This document shows positions 6,606 through 15,037 of a stretch of 17,538 nt of DNA, one piece after another. Origin of the DNA: Burkholderiales bacterium UBA1834 (lineage in GTDB: Bacteria > Pseudomonadota > Gammaproteobacteria > Burkholderiales > Burkholderiaceae_C); the NCBI GenBank assembly GCA_002339015.1, contig DDJC01000045.1:1-17538 (forward strand), written 5' to 3'. The stretch's first letter is position 1, and each line of letters begins with the position of its first letter. The position numbers and the translations under genes were made by a program. Under the pieces are notes generated by a model that searched no databases, was not told the origin of the DNA, and was given only the letters and a program-made list of their open reading frames with translations.

Positions 6606-7190
6606 TCAGGGCTGCGCGGCCTGGGGCGCAGTGAGCTGGCCCGCCCGGATCGTGGACAGCCGGCGCAGGGTCTGTGCCACGATGTCGGTCTGCATGGCGC
6701 GGTGCAGGCTGGCGGCCTCCTGCTGCTTGGCCAGCGCGTCCTTCTCGTTGTAGGCGATGTCGCGCGCCAGGTTCAGCTCGGTGGGCGGGATCAGCACGCT
6801 GCCGTCGCCGCGCAGCACCTGGAACTTGAAGAAGGTGCGGATGCTGAGGTCACGCACCTGACTGTAGGCGGTGGTGGACACGGCGGCTTCGTCGCTCTTG
6901 TCGTTCAGGGCCTGCAGCGTGATGTGCGAGGCCAGCCACGCCGGGGCTGCCGCACCGGAGGCGGCCGATGCGGCGGCAGCAGCCGGCACGGCCGCATCGA
7001 TGACGGAGACGCCGCTGTCTTCCAGGGCCCGGGCCAGCTCGATGGCCATGGGCGAGTTGCCCGCGAAGCCTGTCAGCGCGACCGTGCTGAAGGCCATCTT
7101 GGGCGGCTGGCGCAGCTGGAAGCCGCAGGCCGCCAAGACGGCGGAAGCGGCCATTGCAGCACTGGAGGAAAGCAGGGCGCGACGGTTCAT
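6606..7190 (-). CDS. lptE: LPS-assembly outer-membrane lipoprotein LptE
   Basis: This 194-residue lipoprotein is the plug and partner of LptD, which inserts lipopolysaccharide into the outer leaflet. It begins with an Arg-containing signal (MNRRALLSSSA), a hydrophobic Ala-rich core and lipobox LAAC, with lipidated Cys22 followed by GFQLRQPP, the typical LptE start of the mature chain. Later segments (IRTFFKFQVLRGDGSVLIPPTEL, AYNEKDALAKQQE, LHRAMQTDIVAQTLRRLS) fit the family. There is an Ala-rich insert (VPAAAAASAASGAAAPAW) in the middle. ATG 7190 is chosen because AAGGTG (7202-7197) lies 6 bases upstream; it overlaps the leuS TAA, so translation is probably coupled to leuS. An upstream in-frame GTG at 7199 would remove that ribosome site. 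Confidence 0.93.
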   Translation of the reverse strand: MNRRALLSSSAAMAASAVLAACGFQLRQPPKMAFSTVALTGFAGNSPMAIELARALEDSGVSVIDAAVPAAAAASAASGAAAPAWLASHITLQALNDKSDEAAVSTTAYSQVRDLSIRTFFKFQVLRGDGSVLIPPTELNLARDIAYNEKDALAKQQEAASLHRAMQTDIVAQTLRRLSTIRAGQLTAPQAAQP

Positions 7191-7200
7191 GCCCGGCACC

Positions 7201-9984
7201 TTACACCACCACGTTGACCAGGCGGCCCGGCACCACCACGATCTTCTTGGGCGCCTTGCCTTCGCTGAAGCGGATGAACTCTTCGTGCGCGAGGGCGGCG
7301 GCCTCGATGGTGGCCTTGTCGGCCGTGGGGCTGACCTTGAGCGAGCCGCGCAGCTTGCCGTTGACCTGCAGCATCAGTTCGATCTCGTCCTGCACCAGGG
7401 CCGAGGCATCGACCTGCGGCCACTGGGCATCGAGCAGGTCGCCCAGGGTGCCGGCATAGCCCAGATCGCGCCACAGCGTGTGCGTGAGGTGGGGCGTGGC
7501 GGGGTAGAGCGCACGCAGCAGGATGCTGAAGCCCTCCATCAGCGCGATCTGGCCGTCGGCCGTGTCGGTGGCCTTGAAGCCTTCGAGCGCGTTGAGCATC
7601 TTCATGGCGCCGGAGACCACGGTGTTGTACTGCATGCGCTGGTAGTCGTAATCCACCTGCTTGAGCACGGTGTGGATCTCCAGGCGCAGGGCCTTGGCTT
7701 CCTTGCCGAAGGCCACATCGGCGAGCGAGGCGGCCCCCTGCGTGGCGGCCACGGTGCCCGCATCGGCCAGGCCATGCAGCTTGATGCCGAAGTTCCACAC
7801 GCGGCGCAGGAAGCGGAAGCTGCCTTCCACGGCAGCGTCGTTCCACTCCAGCGTGAGCTCGGGCGGGGCCGTGAACATGGTGTACAGGCGCGCGGTGTCG
7901 GCGCCGTACTTCTCGATCAACTGCTGGGGGTCGATGCCGTTGTTCTTGGACTTGGACATGGTGCCCACGCCCTCGTAGTCGATGGCGGTGCCCGCCGGCA
8001 GCTTGCCGTCGGCGCTGTCGACCTCATTGATCAGGCGCGCGCCGGTGACCTTGCCGGCGTCATCGAGCACGTGCTCGACATCGTGCGGCCAGAAATACTC
8101 CTTTCCGCCCTTGGCGGTGCGGCGGCTGTAGATGTGGTTGAGCACCATGCCCTGGGTGAGCAGCTTCTTGAAGGGCTCGTCGACCTTGGTCAGGCCCAGG
8201 TCGCGCATCACCTTGGTCCAGAAGCGCGCATACAGCAGGTGCAGGATGGCGTGCTCGATGCCGCCGATGTACTGGTCCATGCCGCGATCACCAGGGGCGT
8301 TGGCGCCGCCCATCCAGTAGTCAGTGCGCTCGTCGACCATGGCCTGCGTGTTGTCGGCGCAGGTGTAGCGCAGGAAATACCAGCTCGAATCCACGAAGGT
8401 GTCCATCGTGTCGGTTTCGCGCTGGGCCGGCTTGCCGCACTTCGGGCAGGCCACGTTGAGGAAATCCGGCCGGTTCTTGAGCGGGTTGCCGCTGCCATCG
8501 GGCACCACGTCTTCCGGCAGCACGACGGGCAGGTCCTTCTCGGGCACGGGCACGGGGCCGCAAGCGTCCGGGGAGGGGGCCCCGGGCGTTCCGGAGCCGT
8601 GGCAGTGGATGATGGGGATGGGCGTGCCCCAGTAGCGCTGGCGGCTGATGCCCCAGTCGCGCAGTCGCCAGGTGGTCTTCTTCTCGCCGATGCCCTTGGC
8701 GGCCAGCAGTTCGGCCACCTTGTTGACCGCATCTTGGTGGCCCAGGCCGTTGAGCACGCCGGAGTTGACGCACACGCCCTTGACCTTGTCGCCGTAGCTG
8801 TCCTTCCAGGCGGCGGTGTCGAAGGACTCGCCGTCCACGGCCACCACCTGCTGGATGGCGATGCCGTACTTCTTGGCGAAGGCGAAGTCGCGCTCGTCGT
8901 GCGCGGGCACGCCCATCACGGCGCCGTCGCCATAGGACATCAGCACGTAGTTGCCGATCCACACCTCGACCTGCGCGCCAGTGAGCGGGTGCGTGACGAA
9001 CAGGCCCGTGGCCACGCCCTTCTTCTCTTGCGTGGCCAGTTCGGCCTCGGTGGTGCCGCCCTGCTTGCACTCGTCGATGAAGGCCTGAAGTTCGGGTTTG
9101 ACGCTGGCGGCGTGCGTGGCCAGCGGGTGTTCGGGGGCCACGGCGCAGAAGGTCACGCCCATGATGGTGTCGGCGCGCGTGGTGAAGACCCACAGTTGGC
9201 CGTCGTTGATGGCCGCGCCGGAGGCATCCTTGATGTCGTGCGGGAAGGCGAAGCGCACGCCCTGCGACTTGCCGATCCAGTTCTCCTGCATCAGGCGCAC
9301 GCGCTCGGGCCAGCCGGCGAGGTAGTTCTTGTCTTCCGGATTGGCCACTGCGCTCAGCAGCTCGTCGGCGTACTTGACGATGTTGAGGTAGTAGCCGGGG
9401 ATCTCGCGTTTTTCGACGAGGGCGCCCGAGCGCCAGCCGCGCCCATCGATCACCTGTTCGTTGGCCAGCACGGTCTGGTCGACCGGATCCCAGTTCACGG
9501 TCTGCGTGCGGCGCTCGGCGATCCCAGCCTCCAGCATCTTCAGGAACAGCCACTGGTTCCACTTGTAGTAGCTGGGCTGGCAGGTGGCGACCTCGCGCGA
9601 CCAGTCGATCGCCAGCCCCATCGCCTGCATCTGCTTCTTCATGTAGGCGATGTTGTCGTAGGTCCAGGCGGCGGGCGGCACCTTGTTCTTGAGCGCGGCA
9701 TTCTCGGCCGGCAGGCCGAAGGCGTCCCACCCCATGGGCATCAGCACGTTGTGACCGTTCATGCGCAGGTGGCGCGTGAGCATGTCGTTGATCGTGTAGT
9801 TGCGCACGTGGCCCATGTGCAGCTTGCCGCTGGGGTAGGGCAGCATGGAGCAGGCGTAGAAGGGCTTTTTGGTCTTGTCTTCGGTGACGCGGTAGGCATC
9901 GTGGGCCTGCCAGTGCGCCTGGGCGCGGCTTTCGACGACGCGCGGGTCGTAGGTCTGGGAGGCGTTTTCGGTCGCGGAGCTCAT
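7201..9984 (-). CDS. leuS: Leucyl-tRNA synthetase
   Basis: This is a full-length class I aminoacyl-tRNA synthetase (about 927 residues) that charges tRNA-Leu in the cytoplasm. The HIGH signature is HMGH at 56-59 (PYPSGKLHMGHVRNYT). The second signature is TMSKSKNNG (MSKSK at 676-680), with Thr in place of the first Lys of KMSKS; the essential later Lys is kept. The CP1 editing domain lies at about 220-430, with TTRADTIMG and GDGAVMGVPAHDERDFA. A CPKCG at about 513-517 and a Cys/His-containing segment (HCHGSG...DACG) just before could bind zinc. The C-terminal anticodon-binding and LQVNGKLRG parts are complete. ATG 9984 has GGTGA 5 bases upstream; a GTG at 9996 is the alternative. It is the first gene of the leuS-lptE-holA cluster. 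Confidence 0.98.
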   Translation of the reverse strand: MSSATENASQTYDPRVVESRAQAHWQAHDAYRVTEDKTKKPFYACSMLPYPSGKLHMGHVRNYTINDMLTRHLRMNGHNVLMPMGWDAFGLPAENAALKNKVPPAAWTYDNIAYMKKQMQAMGLAIDWSREVATCQPSYYKWNQWLFLKMLEAGIAERRTQTVNWDPVDQTVLANEQVIDGRGWRSGALVEKREIPGYYLNIVKYADELLSAVANPEDKNYLAGWPERVRLMQENWIGKSQGVRFAFPHDIKDASGAAINDGQLWVFTTRADTIMGVTFCAVAPEHPLATHAASVKPELQAFIDECKQGGTTEAELATQEKKGVATGLFVTHPLTGAQVEVWIGNYVLMSYGDGAVMGVPAHDERDFAFAKKYGIAIQQVVAVDGESFDTAAWKDSYGDKVKGVCVNSGVLNGLGHQDAVNKVAELLAAKGIGEKKTTWRLRDWGISRQRYWGTPIPIIHCHGSGTPGAPSPDACGPVPVPEKDLPVVLPEDVVPDGSGNPLKNRPDFLNVACPKCGKPAQRETDTMDTFVDSSWYFLRYTCADNTQAMVDERTDYWMGGANAPGDRGMDQYIGGIEHAILHLLYARFWTKVMRDLGLTKVDEPFKKLLTQGMVLNHIYSRRTAKGGKEYFWPHDVEHVLDDAGKVTGARLINEVDSADGKLPAGTAIDYEGVGTMSKSKNNGIDPQQLIEKYGADTARLYTMFTAPPELTLEWNDAAVEGSFRFLRRVWNFGIKLHGLADAGTVAATQGAASLADVAFGKEAKALRLEIHTVLKQVDYDYQRMQYNTVVSGAMKMLNALEGFKATDTADGQIALMEGFSILLRALYPATPHLTHTLWRDLGYAGTLGDLLDAQWPQVDASALVQDEIELMLQVNGKLRGSLKVSPTADKATIEAAALAHEEFIRFSEGKAPKKIVVVPGRLVNVVV

Positions 9985-10078
9985 GGGGGTCACCACAAAG
10001 ACAAGATCAGGCGCAGCCCCCGCGGTGGCAGGGGCGCGCCTGTGGCAATTTCAGGGAATTCCAGGGGAAAGAGTGGCG

Positions 10079-10084
10079 ATTATA
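10079..10084 (-). promoter_or_regulatory. leuS: Candidate -10 box upstream of leuS
   Basis: The minus strand reads a perfect TATAAT here, about 95 bases upstream of the leuS ATG and just after the end of the lipoprotein gene. The expected -35 place (about 10102-10107) reads GCGGGG, far from TTGACA, so the promoter would depend on the -10 box or an activator. A perfect GGAATTCC palindrome lies in the leader. Confidence 0.4.
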
Positions 10085-10107
10085 GGAAGAGGGGCGGTGG
10101 CCCCCGC

Positions 10108-10758
10108 TCAGCGGGAGGGTTTGCGCTCCAGGTAGTCGTCCGGCGACAAGGCGGTGGGATAGACCATGGGGTCGCCGTCCAGCGCGCTGGTGTAGAGGCG
10201 GTCGCCGTCCAGGTAGCGCAGCTCCTTGGTAGGTGTTTGTTCGACAGCCTTGTCCACGGGCAGACCCTTGCCGCCACCGTTGCGGTGCAGGACGAACTGG
10301 GTGGGGGTTTCGCTCAACCAACCAGCGCGGGCTCGGCTGGCGGTGAGTTGCCCGTTGCCCGTGGGCATGGTCTGGATCCGGTCCACGGTGCGGCCCTGGA
10401 ACTGCGTGGTGCCGTCGAACACCCACTGCACGGTGGGCAAATGGAAGATCACGACCAGGCTGGACGGCTCGCAGCCTTCCGCGTCATGGATGGCCTTGCC
10501 GTACCGGGCGTCGATCCCGGGGCCCGCCGGGGTCAGGTCCACCAGGTCTTTGGTGTAGAAGGCATCACCCAGTTGCTGGCAGCCTGACTCGAAGTGGCCT
10601 GTGTAAGCGGCGGCTCGGGCCTGTGCATCCCGGATGACCGCGCTGGCGCTGCCGGCGCTTTGTGGCGCTGTCTGGGCACAGGCAGACAACATGACGCAGA
10701 GCGCGGCGCTCAGCGTCAACGCGATGGTGGGGGGGGGCGGGCTGACGATGGTGGGCAT
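10108..10758 (-). CDS. Predicted lipoprotein of unknown function
   Basis: This 216-residue protein has a lipoprotein signal: a short Pro-rich start, a hydrophobic stretch (IALTLSAALCVML) and lipobox LSAC with Cys27, followed by AQTAPQS. The residue at +2 is Ala, which would favour the outer membrane. I do not recognise a domain. The mature chain has two or three Cys (ESGCQQLGDAF, DAEGCEPSS) that could form a disulfide, and Trp- and Tyr-containing strands (LPTVQWVFDGTTQF, LRYLDGDRLYTSALDGDPM). Codons 8-10 contain a run of nine C bases on the coding strand. It is divergent from the DUF502-type gene and is followed by leuS on the same strand. A small CCCGC/GCGGG hairpin surrounds its stop codon. 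No clear Shine-Dalgarno precedes the ATG. Confidence 0.8.
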   Translation of the reverse strand: MPTIVSPPPPTIALTLSAALCVMLSACAQTAPQSAGSASAVIRDAQARAAAYTGHFESGCQQLGDAFYTKDLVDLTPAGPGIDARYGKAIHDAEGCEPSSLVVIFHLPTVQWVFDGTTQFQGRTVDRIQTMPTGNGQLTASRARAGWLSETPTQFVLHRNGGGKGLPVDKAVEQTPTKELRYLDGDRLYTSALDGDPMVYPTALSPDDYLERKPSR

Positions 10759-10867
10759 GGAGGATCGGAGCGTTGGGTGCCATCAGAACGATGGGGTTGG
10801 AGGGGCAGTTTAGGCATCGGTTCCCGTCGTCGGCATGGGTTCTATCCCGAGCCCGGATAATGGGCCC

Positions 10868-11530
10868 ATGATTCAGAACCGCCCCCTGCGCCAGCTTGCC
10901 CGCACTTTCCTCACTGGCCTGCTGGCCGCCTTGCCCCTGCTGGCCACGGTGGGGGTGTTCGTGTGGCTGGTGCGGCTGCTGTATTCCTGGCTGGGGCCGC
11001 ACAGTTTCGTTGGCCAGTTGTTCGTCGGCCTGGGCCTGGGTCTGGGCGGCTCTGAAATGCTGGGCTATGTGCTGGGCATCCTGCTGTTCATGGCGGCCGT
11101 GTTCGCCCTGGGCGTGCTGGTGCAGACCGAACTGCAGCGAGGGCTGGAGGCCGCTGTCAATGCGCTGGTCAGCCGGATCCCGCTGGTGCGCAACGTGTAC
11201 GACCTGGTCCGCAAGTTCGTGGACCTGCTCAGCCAGCGCGAGGCCGACGGGCTCAAGTCGATGAGCGCCGTGTGGTGCACCTTCGGTGGCGGGAACGGCG
11301 TGAAGGTGCTGGGCCTGCTGTCCACGCCCGAGCCCATCGACATGGGCGGGCAGCTTTACTTCGGTGTGCTGGTGCCCACGGCGCCGGTACCGGTGGGTGG
11401 GGGGCTGCTTTACGTGCCCAAGGATTGGGTGACGCCCGCCGAGATCGGCATGGACGCGGTCACCAGCATCTACGTGTCGATGGGCGTGACCTCGGCGCAG
11501 CACCTGCGGCGCCCGCCGCCGACGCACTGA
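10868..11530 (+). CDS. DUF502-family inner-membrane protein
   Basis: This 220-residue protein has an N-terminal TM helix (about 14-36, RTFLTGLLAALPLLATVGVF), a second TM region about 52-85 with a Gly-rich front (VGLGLGLGG) and a soluble C-terminal part. The order FLTGLL..LP..T, the amphipathic helix SRIPLVRNVYDLVRKFVDLL, then a beta-rich tail with VPTAPVPVGGGLLYVPKDWV is the layout of the DUF502 family, whose function is unknown. ATG 10868 gives the standard short N-terminus (MIQNRPLRQLARTF); an in-frame ATG at 10835 would add eleven residues unlike the family. It is convergent with the diguanylate cyclase, with 16 bases between their stop codons. Confidence 0.85.
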   Translation: MIQNRPLRQLARTFLTGLLAALPLLATVGVFVWLVRLLYSWLGPHSFVGQLFVGLGLGLGGSEMLGYVLGILLFMAAVFALGVLVQTELQRGLEAAVNALVSRIPLVRNVYDLVRKFVDLLSQREADGLKSMSAVWCTFGGGNGVKVLGLLSTPEPIDMGGQLYFGVLVPTAPVPVGGGLLYVPKDWVTPAEIGMDAVTSIYVSMGVTSAQHLRRPPPTH

Positions 11531-11546
11531 CACGGCGCCGCAGGGC

Positions 11547-12728
11547 TCAGGCGTACACGCGGGTACAGTCGCGGCCGTCGCTCTTGGCCTGGTACAGGGC
11601 CCGGTCGGCGCGCTCGATGGCGGTGCGCATCTCGTCGCCCTGGTTGAACTCCATCAGGCCTGCCGAGAAGGTCACGTGCAGCTCGGGCAGTTCGGGCACC
11701 AGCGGGGCGTGCATCAGCGATTTGCGGATGCGCTCGATGCTCAGCGAGCCGGCATCGGCTGGCGTGTCGGGCAGCATCAGCAGGAACTCCTCGCCGCCCC
11801 AGCGGGCCAGCACGTCGGTGTCGCGCAGGGTGTACTGGGCGATCTCGGCGAAGTGGCGCAGCACCTCGTCGCCAGCGCCGTGGCCGTAGGTGTCGTTGAT
11901 GCGCTTGAAGTGGTCCAGGTCGATCAGGCACAGGGTGAAGGGCTTGCCCGAGCGCTCCTGCCGCCGGGTCTGCTGCTCCAGCACCTCCATCATGTGGCGG
12001 CGGTTGAACAGGCCGGTGAGCTCGTCGCGGATGGCCATGGCCTGGATGCGCTGCAGCGCGATTTCCAGCGCGTCCTTCTTGGATTTGAGGTGTGCCCGCG
12101 TGGTAGCCAGTTGGGCCCCAAGCACCGTGACCACCGGCAGGATGGTGGCCATCAGCACGAAGTGCACGATCTCCAGCGCGGCGCTGCCTGGGTACCACAC
12201 CACCGTCAGCAGCATGGCACCACTCATCAGCACCAGGGTGTAGAGGTTGCTCAGCCGCCGCTCGCGCCCGCTGAGGTTGAAGATGCCGAAGACCAGCACC
12301 AGGGCCAGCAGCATCATCAGCGCGCCCCGGAACGGATGGCAGATCAGGTAGGCGGCGGCCACCCAGGTCTGCGCGCCGAGGATCTGCGGCAGGCTCATGG
12401 CCGGGTCGTCGAACTGGCGGTTCCAGCCAGAGCGCAGCACGGCATAGACCAGGGCAATCCACACCAGCAGCGTGGTCTGCAGCCAGCGCGCCGGGCCGGT
12501 CTCGATCAGGTCGCGCGTCTGGGCGTATTCGGTGGCGCCGATGCACACGGCGAACACCAGCATGGAGGTGAGCGAGCGGCTGATGCGCAGCCGTTGCATG
12601 GGATCCGTGCTGAGGACCAGATCCCCCAGACCGTGCCATGGCGAGCGCTGCCGGGCGGGCGCTTCGGGCGCCGGATCGGGCTGTGCCGCAAGGGCAGGGG
12701 AGTGGGTCGGGGTCCGTGACGGATCCAT
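11547..12728 (-). CDS. Membrane diguanylate cyclase (six-TM sensor plus GGDEF)
   Basis: This protein makes c-di-GMP from two GTP. From ATG 12728 it has 393 residues: a Pro/Ala-rich cytoplasmic N-terminus (1-45), about six TM helices between 52 and 206 forming a MASE-like membrane sensor, a short coiled-coil linker (LKSKKDALEIALQRIQAM), and a GGDEF domain from about 232 to the end. The active site reads RWGGEEF (311-315), and the RxxD inhibition site is present (RDTD, 302-305), so it should be an active, feedback-inhibited cyclase. DELTGLFNRRHM and LIDLDHFKRINDTYGH are also intact. The alternative start at 12791 adds 21 residues; neither has a clear ribosome site. A TTGACA at 12813-12808 with a poor -10 could promote it, which would fit the shorter form. 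The peptidase-type ABC exporter gene ends 94 bases upstream on the same strand. Confidence 0.92.
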   Translation of the reverse strand: MDPSRTPTHSPALAAQPDPAPEAPARQRSPWHGLGDLVLSTDPMQRLRISRSLTSMLVFAVCIGATEYAQTRDLIETGPARWLQTTLLVWIALVYAVLRSGWNRQFDDPAMSLPQILGAQTWVAAAYLICHPFRGALMMLLALVLVFGIFNLSGRERRLSNLYTLVLMSGAMLLTVVWYPGSAALEIVHFVLMATILPVVTVLGAQLATTRAHLKSKKDALEIALQRIQAMAIRDELTGLFNRRHMMEVLEQQTRRQERSGKPFTLCLIDLDHFKRINDTYGHGAGDEVLRHFAEIAQYTLRDTDVLARWGGEEFLLMLPDTPADAGSLSIERIRKSLMHAPLVPELPELHVTFSAGLMEFNQGDEMRTAIERADRALYQAKSDGRDCTRVYA

Positions 12729-12822
12729 GGTGGGGATGCTCTTCGCCTTGGGCGCGCGCAGGTTAGCGGGGTTTCCCGGCGCCACGTGCATGAAAACGCC
12801 CAGAGTCTGTCAAAAGTCTCGT

Positions 12823-15036
12823 TCAGGTGGGTGGCGCTTGCAAGGCCTGAGTTGAGGGTGGGTCTTCTCCTTTCAACGCATGGGGGGGCGTGGCGGTGGA
12901 CGCCGCCAGGCGCTGCTCGAACTCGGCAGGCTTCATCAGCTTGCCGCCCCACAGCATGTAGACCTCGTCGCCCGGGCTCAGGCTGTGCTGGCGGTGGGTG
13001 ATGATGAAGCGGCCGCAGCCCAGCGCGTTGATCGACTGCTGCACATGGTGTTCAGTGTCGAAATCCAGGTGGCTGGTGTATTCGTCCAGTAACAGGAAGC
13101 GGGGTTGCTTGTACAGCGCCCGGGCCAGCAGCACGCGCTGCTTCTGCCCGCCCGACAGCGTGGCGCCCATGCTGCCCACCAGGGTCTGGTAGGCCATGGG
13201 CATGCGGGCGATGTCGTCGTGCACGCAGGCCAGGCGCGCAGCTTCCATCACCTTCTCGGGCGTGGCCTCGGTGTCGTTCATCGCGATGTTGTCGTAGATC
13301 GAGCAGGAGAAGAGCTGATCATCCTGGAACACGGTGCCCAGCACCGAGCGGAAGGCCTCAGCGCCCAGGCGGGCCATGGGCACGCCATTGAGCAGCACTT
13401 CGCCCGATTCAGGTTGCACCTGGCCCGACAGCACTTTCAGCAGCGTGGATTTGCCGCAGCCCGAGGGGCCCACCACGGCCACGGCCTGTCCCGTGCGCAA
13501 GGTCAGGCTCACATCGTCGAGCACGGGCTCTTCGCCGCGCGCATAACGGAAGGTGATGTTGCGCAGCTCCAGCGTCATGGGGCCATCACCTTTGAGGCCG
13601 GCGGCGGCCTGGGCCGAAGATGTGGCTTCGGTCTCGGTCAGCACGATGTCGGCCAGGCGCTCGCCCTGCAGCTTGAGCAGGCGCAGGCTGATCACGCGCT
13701 CGAGCAGTTCGCCCGTGCGCTGCAGGAACTGGCCCTTGTAGGCGATGAAGGCCACCATCATGCCGATGGAGAACTGCCCTTCCAGGATCATGCTGGCCGC
13801 CAGGTACAGCACCAGGGCCTGCTCGACCGCGCCCACCACGCCGTTGACGCCCTGGTAGAACATGCTCACGCGCTGCTGCCTGACGGTGGCGTTGACAAGG
13901 GCCACCTGCTGGTTCATCCAGCCGCCCACGCGCCAGTTGGGCCGCGCGAAGAACTTGATGGCGGCCACGCCACGCAGGGTTTCGAGCAGGAAGGTCTGCG
14001 CCGTGGCCTCGCGCACGATGGTTTCCTCCGCCGCCTTGCGGTAGGGCTTGAACACCGCGAAGCGCACCACCGCCTGGATCACGGCCACGGCCAGCACCAC
14101 CCAGGCCAGCATGGGGCTGTACAGGAACATCAGCCCCAGCGTGACCAGGCTGACCACGCCGTCGAGGATGGCCTCGATCAGGTGGTTGGTGATGGTGTCC
14201 TGGATCTCGTGCACCGAGCCGAAGCGAGAGAGCACATCGCCCGTGTGCCGCTTGTCGAAGTAGGACAGCGGCAGCTTGAGCATGTAGCGGAACACGTTGG
14301 CGCTCGATGAGACGCGCCACGACAGGCTCGCGCCAAGCACCACCCACGTGCGCAGCAGTTTGGTGCCCAGCGACATGGCCGCCAAGAGGAAGGTGGCCAG
14401 GGCCAGGACGGCCAGCAGCGGCGCGTCGCGCGTGACGACCACGTCGTCGATGATCCATTGGCTGAGCATCGGCATCAGGATCGCGAAGATCTCCAGCACG
14501 ATGGACAGCAGCGCCATCTGCCCGAAGGCGCGCCACAGGCCGCGCTGGCCGGCGAACAGCACGCGCAGATCGAACGGCGTCTTGTCCTCCTTCTTCTGGA
14601 AGGCGGCGCTGGGGCTGAGTTCGAGCGCCACACCGGTGAAGTGGGGGCTCACCTCCTTCATGGTGAGCGTGCGCTCGCCCAGGGCCGGGTCATGGATGGT
14701 GATGCGCTGGGCGTCGGCCTTCACGAGCACGACGAAATGGTTCAGATCCCAGTGCAGGATGCAGGGCACTTGCAATTGCGGCAGCTCGTCGAGCTCCAGC
14801 CGCACGGCGCGGTTGGCGAAGCCCAGTTGCTCGGCGATCTCCATCAGACGCGCCAGCGTGGCCCCGCGCGATGAGAGTTCGAAGCGGCGGCGCAACGTGA
14901 GCAGATCCGTCTCGTGCCCATGGGCGCTGGCGATCATGGCCAGGCAGGCCAGCCCGCACTCGGCCGCCTCGGACTGCAGGATCAGCGGCACGCGCTTGCG
15001 AGGCCACAGGGACAGCAGGTTGTGGGTGGCGGCCAT
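12823..15036 (-). CDS. C39 peptidase-containing ABC exporter (type I secretion, CvaB/RaxB-like)
   Basis: This 737-residue inner-membrane protein cleaves a double-glycine leader from its cargo and exports it with ATP. The N-terminal C39 peptidase has Q21 and nucleophile C27 (QSEAAECGLACLAMI), H100 (DLNHFVVLVK) and D116 (HDPALG), so it looks catalytically competent, unlike the degenerate C39-like domains of HlyB or LapB. The membrane domain spans about 165-440. The ATPase has Walker A GPSGCGKST (523-531), signature LSGGQKQR (627-634), Walker B FLLLDEYTSHLD (D651, E652) and H681 (THR). The end is a Pro-rich tail (GEDPPSTQALQAPPT). ATG 15036 is chosen: GGAAAG (15049-15044) lies 7 bases upstream, and the start is one base after the adaptor stop codon, which implies coupled translation. 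A TTG at 15060 is possible but weaker. Confidence 0.95.
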   Translation of the reverse strand: MAATHNLLSLWPRKRVPLILQSEAAECGLACLAMIASAHGHETDLLTLRRRFELSSRGATLARLMEIAEQLGFANRAVRLELDELPQLQVPCILHWDLNHFVVLVKADAQRITIHDPALGERTLTMKEVSPHFTGVALELSPSAAFQKKEDKTPFDLRVLFAGQRGLWRAFGQMALLSIVLEIFAILMPMLSQWIIDDVVVTRDAPLLAVLALATFLLAAMSLGTKLLRTWVVLGASLSWRVSSSANVFRYMLKLPLSYFDKRHTGDVLSRFGSVHEIQDTITNHLIEAILDGVVSLVTLGLMFLYSPMLAWVVLAVAVIQAVVRFAVFKPYRKAAEETIVREATAQTFLLETLRGVAAIKFFARPNWRVGGWMNQQVALVNATVRQQRVSMFYQGVNGVVGAVEQALVLYLAASMILEGQFSIGMMVAFIAYKGQFLQRTGELLERVISLRLLKLQGERLADIVLTETEATSSAQAAAGLKGDGPMTLELRNITFRYARGEEPVLDDVSLTLRTGQAVAVVGPSGCGKSTLLKVLSGQVQPESGEVLLNGVPMARLGAEAFRSVLGTVFQDDQLFSCSIYDNIAMNDTEATPEKVMEAARLACVHDDIARMPMAYQTLVGSMGATLSGGQKQRVLLARALYKQPRFLLLDEYTSHLDFDTEHHVQQSINALGCGRFIITHRQHSLSPGDEVYMLWGGKLMKPAEFEQRLAASTATPPHALKGEDPPSTQALQAPPT

Positions 15037-15037
15037 G

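Noticed and set aside
8000..8030. Thr replacing the first Lys of the KMSKS motif in leucyl-tRNA synthetase as a sign of an inactive enzyme
   Set aside because: The functionally important MSKSKNNG core is intact and the rest of the enzyme, including HMGH and editing motifs, is complete; the first position of this motif varies in the family.
6871..10587. Open frame of 1238 codons on the + strand across leuS and lptE
   Set aside because: It is antisense to leuS, lptE and the lipoprotein gene, all well supported. Its translation is His/Gly/Ala/Val-rich low-complexity text typical of the reverse frame of high-GC genes.
10856..10861. GATAAT just before the DUF502 gene as a -10 box
   Set aside because: It lies only 6 bases from the chosen ATG and has no -35 element at the right distance; it would require a leaderless transcript or a later start.
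13105..14310. 401-codon + strand frame opposite the ABC exporter
   Set aside because: Antisense to a gene with intact peptidase and ATPase motifs; composition is that of a shadow frame.
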